A stretch of DNA of 64,000 nt from Ramlibacter monticola. GTDB taxonomy: Bacteria > Pseudomonadota > Gammaproteobacteria > Burkholderiales > Burkholderiaceae_C. The stretch's first letter is position 1. Every line of letters starts with the position of its first letter. Under the pieces are notes generated by a model, which was not told where the DNA came from, ran no database searches, and worked only from the letters and a program-made list of their open reading frames with translations. Positions 47,093 to 55,820 of this stretch are shown here, in pieces. Location: assembly GCF_016722785.1 (NCBI RefSeq), contig NZ_JAEQNE010000005.1, positions 248,001 to 312,000 on the forward strand, in the 5' to 3' direction. The position numbers and the translations under genes are program-made.

Positions 47093-50008
47093 ATGCACCC
47101 TGGCCTGGCCACTCCCCTCCAGCCGCTCTCCAGCTCGCTGAACCCGCCGCAATCCGGCGGCGCCGGTGCGGCGGCCAACAGCCCGCTCGCCCACTACCAG
47201 ATCCTGCGCCGCAACGGCGCGGTGGTCCCCTTCGAGCCGAACAAGATCGCCATCGCGATGATGAAGGCCTTCCTGGCCGTGCACGGCACGCAGGGCGCCG
47301 CGTCCGCCAGCGTGCGCGAGACGGTGGACGGCCTCACGCAGGCGGTGGTGCGCGGCCTCGTCCGCTCGCGCCCGGGCGGCGGCACCTTCCACATCGAGGA
47401 CGTGCAGGACCAGGTCGAACTGGGCCTGATGCGCGGCGGCCACCACGAGGTCGCGCGCGCCTACGTGCTGTACCGCGAGCGCCGCGCGCAGGAGCGCGCC
47501 AAGCAGGGGCGGGAAGAAGCGCCGGCCACGCCGCAGTTCCACGTGCTGGACCACGGCCAGCGCGTGCCGCTGGACGTCGCGTCGCTGCAGCAGCTGATCG
47601 TCGCGGCCTGCGAGGGCCTCGGTGCCGAGGTGAAGCCGGAGCCGATCGTTGCCGAAACGATGCGCAACTTGTACGACAGCGTGCCGCTGGACGAGGTCTA
47701 CAAGGCGTCGATCCTGGCCGCCCGCACGCTGATCGAGAAGGAGCCCGACTACACCTTCGTCACCGCCCGCCTGCTGCTGCACACGATCTTCAAGGAAGCA
47801 TTGGGCGAGGAAGTCGCCCCGGCCGAGCGCGCCGCCGCCTACGCCGACAACTTCCCGCTCTTCGTCAAGAAGGGCGTGGAGAACGAGCTGCTGGACGAGA
47901 AGCTGCTGCAGTACGACCTGAAGCGCCTGGGCGCCGCGCTGAAGCCCGAGCGCGACCTGAAGTTCGACTACCTGGGCCTGCAGACCCTGTACGACCGCTA
48001 CTTCCTGCACGTGCGCAAGACCCGCATCGAGCTGCCGCAGGCCTTCTTCATGCGCGTGGCCATGGGGCTGGCGCTCAACGAGATCGACCGCGAGGCCCGC
48101 GCGATCGAGTTCTACGAAGTGCTGAGCAGCTTCGACTTCATGTCGTCCACGCCGACGCTGTTCAACAGCGGCTCGCTGCGCTCCCAGCTGTCCTCCTGCT
48201 ACCTGACCACGGTGCCGGACGACCTGGACGGCATCTACGAATCGATCAAGGAAAACGCCCTGCTGTCCAAGTTCGCCGGCGGCCTGGGCAACGACTGGAC
48301 CCGCGTGCGCGCGCTGGGCTCCCACATCAAGGGCACCAACGGCGAGTCGCAGGGCGTCGTGCCCTTCCTGAAGGTGGTCAACGACACGGCCGTGGCCGTC
48401 AACCAGGGCGGCAAGCGCAAGGGCGCCGTCTGCGCCTACCTGGAATCCTGGCACCTGGACGTCGAGGAATTCCTGGAGCTGCGCAAGAACACCGGCGACG
48501 ACCGCCGCCGCACCCACGACATGAACACGGCCAACTGGATCCCGGACCTGTTCATGCGCCGCGTGATGGAAAAGGGCGAGTGGACGCTGTTCTCGCCCTC
48601 CTCCGTGCCGGACCTGCACGACAAGTTCGGCACCGAGTTCGAGAAAGCCTATGTCGCTTACGAGGAAAAGGCGAAGCGCGGCGAGATCAAGCCGTCCAGG
48701 ACGGTCCAGGCCAACGACCTGTGGCGCAAGATGCTCTCGATGCTGTTCGAGACCGGCCACCCCTGGATCACCTTCAAGGACGCCTGCAACGTCCGCTCGC
48801 CGCAGCAGCACGTGGGCGTGGTGCACTCGTCCAACCTGTGCACCGAGATCACCCTGAACACCTCGGACACCGAGACGGCGGTCTGCAACCTGGGCTCGGT
48901 GAACCTGCTGCAGCACCTGAAGGACGGCCGGATCGACCAGGAGAAGCTGAAGCGCACCGTCGCCACGGCCATGCGGATGCTCGACAACGTGATCGACATC
49001 AACTACTACGCGGTCAAGAAGGCCCGCGACTCCAACCTGCGCCACCGCCCGGTCGGCCTGGGCGTGATGGGCTTCCAGGACGCGCTCTACGAACTGCGGA
49101 TCCCCTACGCCTCGACCGAGGCCATCCAGTTCGCCGACGAGTCGATGGAAGCGGTCTGCTACCACGCCTACTGGGCCTCGACCGAGCTGGCGCGCGAGCG
49201 CGGCCGCTACTCCAGCTACAAGGGTTCGCTGTGGGACCAGGGCGTCCTGCCGCCGGACACGCTGGCCCTGCTGGCCGCCCAGCGCGGCGAGCAGTACGTG
49301 GAGGTCGACCGTTCCGCCACCCTCGACTGGGACGCGCTGCGCCGCAAGATCGCCGCCGACGGCATGCGCAACTCCAATTGCGTCGCCATCGCGCCGACCG
49401 CCACGATCTCCAACATCATCGGCGTGGACGCCTCGATCGAGCCCTGCTTCGGCAACCTGTCGGTCAAGTCCAACCTGTCGGGCGAGTTCACCGTGATCAA
49501 CCATTACCTGGTGCGCGACCTCAAGCGCCTGGGCATCTGGGACGACGTCATGGTGATGGACCTGAAGCACTTCGACGGCTCGCTGCGCCCGATCGACCGG
49601 GTGCCGGAGGACGTGAAGGCGCTCTACGCGACCGCCTTCGAGGTCGAGCCGGTGTGGCTGGTGGAAGCCGCGGCGCGCCGGCAGAAGTGGATCGACCAGG
49701 CCCAGTCGCTCAACATCTACATGGCCGGCGCCTCGGGCAAGAAGCTGGACGAGACCTACAAGCTCGCCTGGCTGCGCGGCCTGAAGACCACCTACTACCT
49801 GCGCACGACCAGCGCGACGCAGGCCGAGAAGTCGACGGTCCAATCCGGCCGGCTGAATGCGGTGAGCAACGGCACCGCCGCGGGCGGCGGCATGTCCGCC
49901 CTCGACGCGGCGGCGGCGGCGGCGCGCGCGCAGATCGAGGCGGCGACGCCCGCGACGGACATCAGGTTCTGCGGCGTCGACGACCCCACCTGCGAAGCGT
50001 GCCAGTGA
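47093..50008 (+). CDS. nrdA: Class Ia ribonucleotide reductase, large subunit
   Basis: 971 residues, long for the family because of two N-terminal ATP-cone regions: one at ~28-120 (YQILRRNGAVVPFEPNKIAIAMMKAF) and a second at ~143-235 (FHVLDHGQRVPLDVASLQQ). P. aeruginosa NrdA has the same plan, where only the first cone binds dATP. Catalytic parts include LSSCYLTTVPDDL, ETAVCNLGSVNL and TTYYLRTTSATQ (radical-transfer Tyr pair); the C-terminal redox cysteines are in DPTCEACQ. GAGAGGAAGAAACGAAG precedes the ATG. Reduces ribonucleoside diphosphates. Confidence 0.97.
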   Translation: MHPGLATPLQPLSSSLNPPQSGGAGAAANSPLAHYQILRRNGAVVPFEPNKIAIAMMKAFLAVHGTQGAASASVRETVDGLTQAVVRGLVRSRPGGGTFHIEDVQDQVELGLMRGGHHEVARAYVLYRERRAQERAKQGREEAPATPQFHVLDHGQRVPLDVASLQQLIVAACEGLGAEVKPEPIVAETMRNLYDSVPLDEVYKASILAARTLIEKEPDYTFVTARLLLHTIFKEALGEEVAPAERAAAYADNFPLFVKKGVENELLDEKLLQYDLKRLGAALKPERDLKFDYLGLQTLYDRYFLHVRKTRIELPQAFFMRVAMGLALNEIDREARAIEFYEVLSSFDFMSSTPTLFNSGSLRSQLSSCYLTTVPDDLDGIYESIKENALLSKFAGGLGNDWTRVRALGSHIKGTNGESQGVVPFLKVVNDTAVAVNQGGKRKGAVCAYLESWHLDVEEFLELRKNTGDDRRRTHDMNTANWIPDLFMRRVMEKGEWTLFSPSSVPDLHDKFGTEFEKAYVAYEEKAKRGEIKPSRTVQANDLWRKMLSMLFETGHPWITFKDACNVRSPQQHVGVVHSSNLCTEITLNTSDTETAVCNLGSVNLLQHLKDGRIDQEKLKRTVATAMRMLDNVIDINYYAVKKARDSNLRHRPVGLGVMGFQDALYELRIPYASTEAIQFADESMEAVCYHAYWASTELARERGRYSSYKGSLWDQGVLPPDTLALLAAQRGEQYVEVDRSATLDWDALRRKIAADGMRNSNCVAIAPTATISNIIGVDASIEPCFGNLSVKSNLSGEFTVINHYLVRDLKRLGIWDDVMVMDLKHFDGSLRPIDRVPEDVKALYATAFEVEPVWLVEAAARRQKWIDQAQSLNIYMAGASGKKLDETYKLAWLRGLKTTYYLRTTSATQAEKSTVQSGRLNAVSNGTAAGGGMSALDAAAAAARAQIEAATPATDIRFCGVDDPTCEACQ

Positions 50009-50020
50009 GCACGGCGTGAG

Positions 50021-50053
50021 GTGCTTGCGTGCGCGCGATGCGCACGCAAGCAC
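50021..50053. terminator. Hairpin between nrdA and nrdB
   Basis: A perfect 14-bp stem (GTGCTTGCGTGCGC with its complement) and a five-base loop, 13 bases after the nrdA stop. No T-run follows, so it may be an RNA-stability or partial termination element that sets the NrdA:NrdB ratio. Confidence 0.6.
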
Positions 50054-50140
50054 GAACGAGAGCCAAGAGTTGTCGGCGTTCTCCGACAGAACGTCGATGC
50101 AAGCAAGCAACAAAATGCGTGCCGAGTGTGAACGGACACT

Positions 50141-50168
50141 TTGATTTCCCCACACAGGCTCACATAAT
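50141..50168 (+). promoter_or_regulatory. Possible internal promoter for nrdB
   Basis: TTGATT, 16 bases, CATAAT, ending 19 bases before the nrdB ATG. It would allow nrdB expression independent of the NrdR-controlled promoter. No NrdR box is seen here. Confidence 0.5.
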
Positions 50169-50186
50169 CCGAGCACTGGAAAACCT

Positions 50187-51404
50187 ATGTTGACCTGGGA
50201 CGACGAAGTCACGCCCACACCGTCAAAGTCCGTGAGCAGCGGTTTGCAATCGAACCGCCAGCCGACCGTTCCCATTCCCCAACCTGCCTTGCGCACGCTG
50301 GACGACGGCGCCGTCGCTCCGGCGGCCCCCGTCGCGACGCAGCCGGCCGCGCGCATCCCGGCGGGCTCCGCGCAGTCGAACAGCGCGCGCCGCGTGGCCG
50401 CCGCCGACAAGCGCATCATCAACGGCCAGACCGACGTCAACCAGCTCGTCCCCTTCAAGTACAAGTGGGCCTGGGAGAAGTACCTGGCCACCTGCGCCAA
50501 CCACTGGATGCCGCAGGAAATCAACATGAACCGCGACATCGCCCTGTGGAAGGACCCGAACGGCCTTTCCGAGGACGAGCGCCGGATCATCAAGCGCAAC
50601 CTCGGCTTCTTCGTCACCGCCGACTCCCTGGCCGCCAACAACATCGTGCTGGGCACCTACCGCCACATCACGGCGCCGGAGTGCCGCCAGTTCCTGCTGC
50701 GCCAGGCCTTCGAGGAGGCGATCCACACCCACGCCTACCAGTACATCGTGGAGTCGCTCGGCCTGGACGAGGCCGAGATCTTCAACGCCTACCACGAGGT
50801 CCAGGCGATCCGCGACAAGGACGAGTTCCTGATCCCGTTCATCGACGGGATCATGGACCCCGCCTTCCACACCGGCACGCCGGAGGCCGACCAGCGCCTG
50901 CTCAAGAGCCTGATCGTCTTCGCCTGCCTGATGGAGGGCCTGTTCTTCTACGTCGGCTTCACCCAGATCCTGGCGCTGGGCCGGCAGAACAAGATGACCG
51001 GCGCCGCCGAGCAGTACCAGTACATCCTCCGCGACGAGTCGATGCACTGCAACTTCGGCATCGACCTCATCAACCAGATCAAGCTCGAGAACCCGCACCT
51101 CTGGACCGCCGAATTCAAGGCGGAGATCAAGGCGCTGTTCCTCAAAGCCGTCGAACTCGAGTACCGCTACGCCGAGGACACCATGCCCCGCGGCGTGCTG
51201 GGGCTCAATGCATCCATGTTCAAGGGCTACCTTCGCTACATCGCGAACCGCCGCGCCACGCAGATCGGCCTGGAAGCGCTGTTCCCGAACGAAGAAAATC
51301 CCTTCCCGTGGATGAGTGAGATGATTGACCTGAAGAAAGAGCGCAATTTCTTTGAGACCCGCGTGATCGAATACCAGACGGGTGGCGCCCTTTCATGGGA
51401 TTGA
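50187..51404 (+). CDS. nrdB: Class Ia ribonucleotide reductase, small subunit
   Basis: 405 residues. Metal ligands include Asp 117 (NMNRDIALW), Glu 177 and His 180 ([12 protein letters not shown]), and the second set in [12 protein letters not shown] and [10 protein letters not shown]. Tyr 184, four residues after His 180, is the radical position; its presence argues against the Phe-containing class Ic seen in chlamydiae. An unusually long N-terminal region of ~80 residues, rich in Pro, Ala and Ser, precedes the core. Together with nrdA it forms an operon split by a 178-base gap. Confidence 0.96.
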   Translation: MLTWDDEVTPTPSKSVSSGLQSNRQPTVPIPQPALRTLDDGAVAPAAPVATQPAARIPAGSAQSNSARRVAAADKRIINGQTDVNQLVPFKYKWAWEKYLATCANHWMPQEINMNRDIALWKDPNGLSEDERRIIKRNLGFFVTADSLAANNIVLGTYRHITAPECRQFLLRQAFEEAIHTHAYQYIVESLGLDEAEIFNAYHEVQAIRDKDEFLIPFIDGIMDPAFHTGTPEADQRLLKSLIVFACLMEGLFFYVGFTQILALGRQNKMTGAAEQYQYILRDESMHCNFGIDLINQIKLENPHLWTAEFKAEIKALFLKAVELEYRYAEDTMPRGVLGLNASMFKGYLRYIANRRATQIGLEALFPNEENPFPWMSEMIDLKKERNFFETRVIEYQTGGALSWD

Positions 51405-51483
51405 ACGGCAACTGCGAATGAGCTTGGACAAAGCCCGCACGCTCCACGGTCCGGAGAGACCGGGGCGGGCGGGCATGGTGTTC

Positions 51484-51511
51484 GTGGGGCTGGGCTACGG
51501 CCCAACCCCAC
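51484..51511 (+). terminator. Hairpin after nrdB
   Basis: GTGGGGCTGGGC pairs, with one mismatch, with GCCCAACCCCAC across a four-base loop, about 80 bases past the nrdB stop. No T-run, so termination is only suggested. Confidence 0.4.
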
Positions 51512-51590
51512 GGATCGCTTCGCGCCTCCCAACAAGGCGCCGGAGTGCTTCTTTGGTTGATGTTTGAGTCAACTTGAACAGGAGATAGAA

Positions 51591-52088
51591 ATGGCAACTG
51601 CGAAGAAGTCGGCCGCCAAGAAGGCGACCGCGAAGAAGTCCCCCGCCGCGAAGAAGACGACGGCCAAGAAGGCCACGGCGAAGAAGACGACGGCGAAGAA
51701 GGCCACCGCCAAGAAGACGACGGCCGCCAAGAAGGCGCCGGCGAAGAAGGCGACGGCTGCCAAGCGCCCGGCTGCGAAGAAGACCGCCGCCAAGCGCCCG
51801 GCCGCGAAGAAGACCGCGGCGAAGCGCCCGGCTGCGAAGAAGACCGCGGCGAAGAAGACCACCGCCAAGAAGGCGACGGCGAAGAAGGCCGCCGGCGGCG
51901 CGCGCAAGACCGCTGCGAAGAAGACGACGGCCAAGAAGGCGGCCAAGAAGTCGTCCGGCGGCGCGAAGAAGGCGGCGAAAGCTCCTGCTGCCGCCGGCGC
52001 GTCCACCACGGCGGCGCCGGCGCCCGCGGCTCAGACCACGCTGAACCCGCAGGCCGCCTGGCCGTTTCCAACTGCAGCCAAGCCGTAA
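51591..52088 (+). CDS. Histone H1-like nucleoid protein with AAKK repeats
   Basis: 165 residues made almost entirely of Lys, Ala and Thr in [10 protein letters not shown] and [13 protein letters not shown] repeats, resembling the C-terminal tail of eukaryotic H1 and the bacterial HctB/BpH1 family. The last ~30 residues ([24 protein letters not shown] ... FPTAAKP) are neutral and Pro-rich. It should bind DNA non-specifically. AGGAGATAGAA before the ATG at 51591 fixes the start over a longer frame at 51564. The repeat makes base-level slippage likely, so its length may vary between strains. Confidence 0.9.
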   Translation: MATAKKSAAKKATAKKSPAAKKTTAKKATAKKTTAKKATAKKTTAAKKAPAKKATAAKRPAAKKTAAKRPAAKKTAAKRPAAKKTAAKKTTAKKATAKKAAGGARKTAAKKTTAKKAAKKSSGGAKKAAKAPAAAGASTTAAPAPAAQTTLNPQAAWPFPTAAKP

Positions 52089-52097
52089 GCAGTCCCC

Positions 52098-52166
52098 GGA
52101 GAAAGCGCCCTGCGTTTTCTCCGAGGCTTGGCCTCGCCTAGACCCGCACCTCGGTGCGGGTCTTTT
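52098..52166 (+). terminator. Rho-independent terminator of the histone-like gene
   Basis: Two hairpins in series. The first pairs GGAGAAA (52098-52104) with TTTCTCC (52116-52122). The second is a perfect 10-bp stem, GACCCGCACC at 52141-52150 with GGTGCGGGTC at 52153-52162, followed by TTTT. The second is a classic terminator. Confidence 0.85.
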
Positions 52167-52244
52167 ACTTGGTGCCCCGGTTTTTCTCCTCCACTTCCGG
52201 GGAAGGGCCGGGGTACGGGCGTTCCCCGCCCTAATCTAGCCCCC

Positions 52245-52859
52245 ATGAAGGACGCCCAGGCCGACCTGTTCGGCGCACCTCCACCCGCCACCCCGCCCCT
52301 GCCCGAAGGCCTGCGCTACGAGGAGGAATTCCTGTCGCGCGAAGAAGAAGCCGCGCTCGTCGCCCGAATCGGGCAACTCCCGCTCGCGCCCATGAAGTAC
52401 CAGCAGTACACCGCCCTGCGCCGCGTGGTGAGCTACGGCGGCCAGTACGACTTCAGCGCCCGCCAGCTGAACGAAGCCGACCCGCTGCCGGCGTGGCTGG
52501 ATCCCTTGCGCGAGCGGGCCGCGGCCTGGATCGGCATCGATCCCGCGTCGTTCACCCAGGCCCTCATCGCCGAGTACCGCCCCGGCACGCCGCTCGGCTG
52601 GCACCGCGACGTGCCCGCTTTCGAAGACATCGTCGGCATCTCGCTGCTGAACGAGGCGCTCATGCGCTTGCGGCCCTACCCACCCGAGGCCCCGAAAAAA
52701 TCGGACGTGGTGAGACTCGCGCTGGCGCCGCGCTCGATCTACCTGCTGCGCGGCGTGGCGCGCTGGAGCTGGCAGCACAGCGTCGCGCCGACGAAGCTGC
52801 TGCGGTACTCGGTCACCTTCCGCACTCCTTCGACCGGGCGCCGCCCGCACCGGTCCTAG
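52245..52859 (+). CDS. alkB: AlkB-family alkylated DNA repair dioxygenase
   Basis: 204 residues, Fe(II)/2-oxoglutarate enzyme that oxidatively removes alkyl groups from bases. Iron ligands His 120 and Asp 122 (GWHRDVP) and His 178 (SWQHSVAP); 2-oxoglutarate-binding Arg 187 and 193 (RYSVTFR). It lacks a methyltransferase neighbour, unlike ada-alkB, so this may be one of the broader AlkB2-type homologues. Its TAG stop overlaps the opposing acyltransferase stop. Confidence 0.88.
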   Translation: MKDAQADLFGAPPPATPPLPEGLRYEEEFLSREEEAALVARIGQLPLAPMKYQQYTALRRVVSYGGQYDFSARQLNEADPLPAWLDPLRERAAAWIGIDPASFTQALIAEYRPGTPLGWHRDVPAFEDIVGISLLNEALMRLRPYPPEAPKKSDVVRLALAPRSIYLLRGVARWSWQHSVAPTKLLRYSVTFRTPSTGRRPHRS

Positions 52860-54016
52860 CCGAGGGCGGGCGTCGCCTGCAGGCCGGCCGGATGGCGCCT
52901 TCCATTGAGCAGCACGCCGATCCAGCCGCGCCGCACCCACCAGGCATACGTGAGCAGGCACACCGCGGTCGTGACCCCGATGTTCGCCAGGATCTTCACC
53001 TCCGCCGGCAACGGCAGCCCGAACAGCAGCGCCCCGAACACCATGGTCAGCGGCATGTGCACCAGGTAGACCCAGTACGCGCTGTCGGCCAGCCACGCCA
53101 TCCAGGCCCGCCGCGCGTCGAGCACGCGCAGGGCGAGCCCGATCCAGGCGAAGCTCCACAACCAGGCCGCGGCGTTGTACGCGTAGGCGATGAAGAAGGG
53201 GGGCGCATAGCGCTTCAGCAGGTCGAGCGCGAGGAGGAAGAATGCCAGGCCGGCGAAGGCGAAGACACCCCAGTGCCGCCGGTACGCCGCGAACAGCACC
53301 TGCTGGTGCGCGAACAGGGCGAGGCCGAAGGCGAAGAACAGGCCGTGGTGCAGCCACTCGGGCGGCGGCGGCAGGAACGAGCCTCCCACCGGCAGGAAAC
53401 CGCCCGGATAGGCGCTTCCGATCCAGGCCAGCGGGAGCGCGAGCAGCACGAAGCCCCACCAGCGGGCCCCGAGCAGCCCGAGGCAATTGCCGGCGCACTG
53501 CAGCCACGCCCCCAGCCGCCGGCCGCCCAGCCGCAGCACCAGGGCCGTCGCGACGCTGTACCAGATCAGCATCCACAGGAACCACAGGTGCATCGTGTTC
53601 GGCGCGCCCGACAGATGGGCCGGCACGACGCTTTCGTCCAGCCCCCAGCGGCCGTGCGCGATCCGGTTCAGGAAGGCCAGCCCGGCGAGGCTGCTGGCGA
53701 AAAACAGGAGTGGCCAGAACACGGCAAAGGGCAAGGCCAGCCGGCACATCCGGTGCCGCAGCATGCCCATGGCGCCGAGACGCTGCGCCAGCAGCGCGAC
53801 GAAGAAGCCCGCGAGGATGAAGAACACGGGCATGCGGAAGGCGTGGATGAAGGTGACCAGCATGTCGGCCACCGCCGTGCGGCGCTCGTCGCGCCAGGGG
53901 AGCGAGGTGGGCCCGACGACGTGCATGAAGCTCACGTGCAGCACGATGCCCAGCCACATCATGATCGCACGCAGGTTGTCCAGCGCGTGCAGGCGGGGCT
54001 GCCTGGCCAGGTCCAT
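52856..54016 (-). CDS. Acyltransferase 3 family membrane protein
   Basis: 386 residues with about ten membrane spans. RLHALDNLRAIMMWLGIVLHVSF at the N-terminus carries the family's His, and AFRMPVFFILAGFFVALLAQRLG the conserved R-x-x-x-P/F-x-x-x-G pattern. Such proteins O-acylate exported glycans; MdoC/OpgC (succinylation of periplasmic glucans) is one relative, but the target here is unknown. It follows the MCE operon genes on the same strand after 45 bases. Confidence 0.85.
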   Translation of the reverse strand: MDLARQPRLHALDNLRAIMMWLGIVLHVSFMHVVGPTSLPWRDERRTAVADMLVTFIHAFRMPVFFILAGFFVALLAQRLGAMGMLRHRMCRLALPFAVFWPLLFFASSLAGLAFLNRIAHGRWGLDESVVPAHLSGAPNTMHLWFLWMLIWYSVATALVLRLGGRRLGAWLQCAGNCLGLLGARWWGFVLLALPLAWIGSAYPGGFLPVGGSFLPPPPEWLHHGLFFAFGLALFAHQQVLFAAYRRHWGVFAFAGLAFFLLALDLLKRYAPPFFIAYAYNAAAWLWSFAWIGLALRVLDARRAWMAWLADSAYWVYLVHMPLTMVFGALLFGLPLPAEVKILANIGVTTAVCLLTYAWWVRRGWIGVLLNGRRHPAGLQATPALG

Positions 54017-54061
54017 GGCCGTCGATTCTGCGCCAGCGGCCGCACCGGCGCAGCCGCTGCG

Positions 54062-54769
54062 CTATTCCATCACCTTGCGCACGCCCTCGGACGGCCGGGG
54101 CTCGCGCAGGCGCCGGGCCGGAGCTTCGGGTTCTTCGGCCGCCAGTTCCATCCGGCGGCGCAGCCGCGCGGCCGCGTCGGCGTCGCCGTTCTTGTCCGCC
54201 AGCATCGCCTGCGCGCCCAGCCAGGCCATCACGGCGCGCCGCCAGCCCTGCTCGGACGCGGTGCTGCTGGCGATCTCCAGCACCTTCGGGTCGGCGCTGC
54301 CGGTGCGCAGCAGGACGCCCGCGGCGATCAGGCGCGAAACCGGGTTCCTGATCTTCTCCAGGCGCCCGGACCCCCCCTCCCCGACGAGGCCGCGGTAGTC
54401 CTCCGGCAGGGCCTTGGCCTGGTCCGGCGGCAGCTTACCCTCCAGGAAGTCCGCATAGGCGCGCTCGGCGTCGCCCACGTCCGGCCGCAGCGGCTCGAAG
54501 CCGCTGCAAGGCGAGAAGTCCAGGCTCGCCACGCGCACCGCGCAGCGGGTGAGTTCGGCGCGCGCCACCAGCGCAGGCTGGCCGGTGCTCGCCACCTCGT
54601 GCCGGAAGCGCTCGAACTCGGTCAGGGCCGCCGCGTCCCGCCCGGACAGGTAGGCGCGCTCGAAGCGGTCCTGCGCGCTGTCGGCGTTCACCAGCCAGTC
54701 CGGCTGGCGCGGCTTGTTGCCGCAGCCGGCCAGCAGCGCGAGCAGCGCGGCGAGCACGAGCAGCCTCAT
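54062..54769 (-). CDS. Predicted lipoprotein of the MCE operon
   Basis: 235 residues beginning MRLLVLAALLALLAGCGNKP, with lipobox LAGC (Cys ~16). The mature part is helical and charged (DSAQDRFERAYLSGRDAAALTEFERFRHEVAS), ending RRLREPRPSEGVRKVME; it does not resemble the ABC-type auxiliary lipoprotein (DUF330/PqiC) usually found here. Its start overlaps the MlaD-like stop by four bases. Probably an envelope partner of the lipid transporter. Confidence 0.75.
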   Translation of the reverse strand: MRLLVLAALLALLAGCGNKPRQPDWLVNADSAQDRFERAYLSGRDAAALTEFERFRHEVASTGQPALVARAELTRCAVRVASLDFSPCSGFEPLRPDVGDAERAYADFLEGKLPPDQAKALPEDYRGLVGEGGSGRLEKIRNPVSRLIAAGVLLRTGSADPKVLEIASSTASEQGWRRAVMAWLGAQAMLADKNGDADAAARLRRRMELAAEEPEAPARRLREPRPSEGVRKVME

Positions 54770-55818
54770 GGCAGTTCGATCTTCCGTTCCTTGGCGAACG
54801 GCCACTTGCGCTGCAGGTCGTTGATCAGGTCCTCGACCTTGCGCAGGTTGGTCTCGACCTCGCCGCGCAGCGTGCCGAGGTCGGCGGTGGCGTCGCGCAC
54901 GTTGCCGGCCGCGCCCTGCGCCTCCACCAGCACGGCATCCACGCGCTGCAGGCTGCCGCGCGCGTCGGTCAGCAGGCCGTGCAACTGGCGCACGGTGGCC
55001 TGGGCGTCGGTGGCGAGGCCGTTCGTGCCGAAGACGCGAGTGTCCGCGTGCTGCACGAAGTTCTCGCCCCGCTGGGCGAGGCGCTGCACCTCCGCCATCG
55101 CCGAATTGGCCCGTTCCACCGCGGCGACCAGCTTGCGCGCGTCCTCCTCGTTGCCGAAGATCGCGTGCAGCGCGCCGCGGCGGCCCTGCAGCTTCTGCGT
55201 GAAGGCCTGCAGGTTGGCCATCGAGCGGTTCAGTTCCGAATCCGAGGCCGTGATCTGGTTCAGGTTGTCCAGCACGTCCTTCGCCGCGCCGACGACGCGG
55301 GCCAATTCCTCGTTGAAGTCGCCGCGCAGCACCTGCCGCTCCGCGCCGTCGGGCAGCGGCGGGTCGGTCAGCACGCCGCTGTAGGCGCGCAGCTGCGCCG
55401 GCCCCAGGATGGTCTTGATCAGCGTGAAGACGCTCGAGGTGCGCAGCCACTTGGCCTCGGACTCGAGCACGTCCACCTCGATGCGCACCTGGCCCTTCTC
55501 GCTCAGGGACACCTTCTTCACCGTCCCGATCGGAAAACCGGAGAAGGTCAGGTCCATGCCCGCCACCACGCCTTCGGCGTTGTCGGCGATCAGGTACAGC
55601 TGCTGCTTGGGTTCGAAGTAGCCGCGCGAGCGCATCAGGAAGATCGCCGCGACCAGGATCAGCGCCAGCGTGAACGCCAGCAGCATGGTCGCCTTCAGCT
55701 CCAGGTTCCGGACCGGCACGCGCGCGGTCGGCTCGGACTTCTGCACCGGGGTTTCGGGCGCCGTCGGCGGCGGCTTCGGCGGCTCGTGCGGGGGAGGCGG
55801 ACTCAGCTTCTCGGTCAT
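54766..55818 (-). CDS. MlaD-like MCE-domain protein
   Basis: 350 residues. A proline-rich cytoplasmic N-terminus, one membrane span (~43-62, ATMLLAFTLALILVAAIFLM), the MCE domain (~74-150: YLIADNAEGVVAGMDLTFSGFPIGTVKKVSL), and a long helical C-terminal region (LNQITASDSELNRSMANLQAFTQKLQ) typical of periplasmic lipid-tunnel proteins. It would form a ring that binds phospholipid. Two bases after the permease gene, on the same transcript. Confidence 0.9.
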   Translation of the reverse strand: MTEKLSPPPPHEPPKPPPTAPETPVQKSEPTARVPVRNLELKATMLLAFTLALILVAAIFLMRSRGYFEPKQQLYLIADNAEGVVAGMDLTFSGFPIGTVKKVSLSEKGQVRIEVDVLESEAKWLRTSSVFTLIKTILGPAQLRAYSGVLTDPPLPDGAERQVLRGDFNEELARVVGAAKDVLDNLNQITASDSELNRSMANLQAFTQKLQGRRGALHAIFGNEEDARKLVAAVERANSAMAEVQRLAQRGENFVQHADTRVFGTNGLATDAQATVRQLHGLLTDARGSLQRVDAVLVEAQGAAGNVRDATADLGTLRGEVETNLRKVEDLINDLQRKWPFAKERKIELP

Positions 55819-55820
55819 GG

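Noticed and set aside
51556-51573. GTTGAT-N6-GTCAAC before the histone-like gene as an FNR box
   Set aside because: The half-sites are six rather than four bases apart, so it does not fit FNR.
51569-52009. Hydrophobic ([15 protein letters not shown]) minus-strand frame
   Set aside because: It is the direct complement of AAGAAG-type Lys codons of the histone-like gene.
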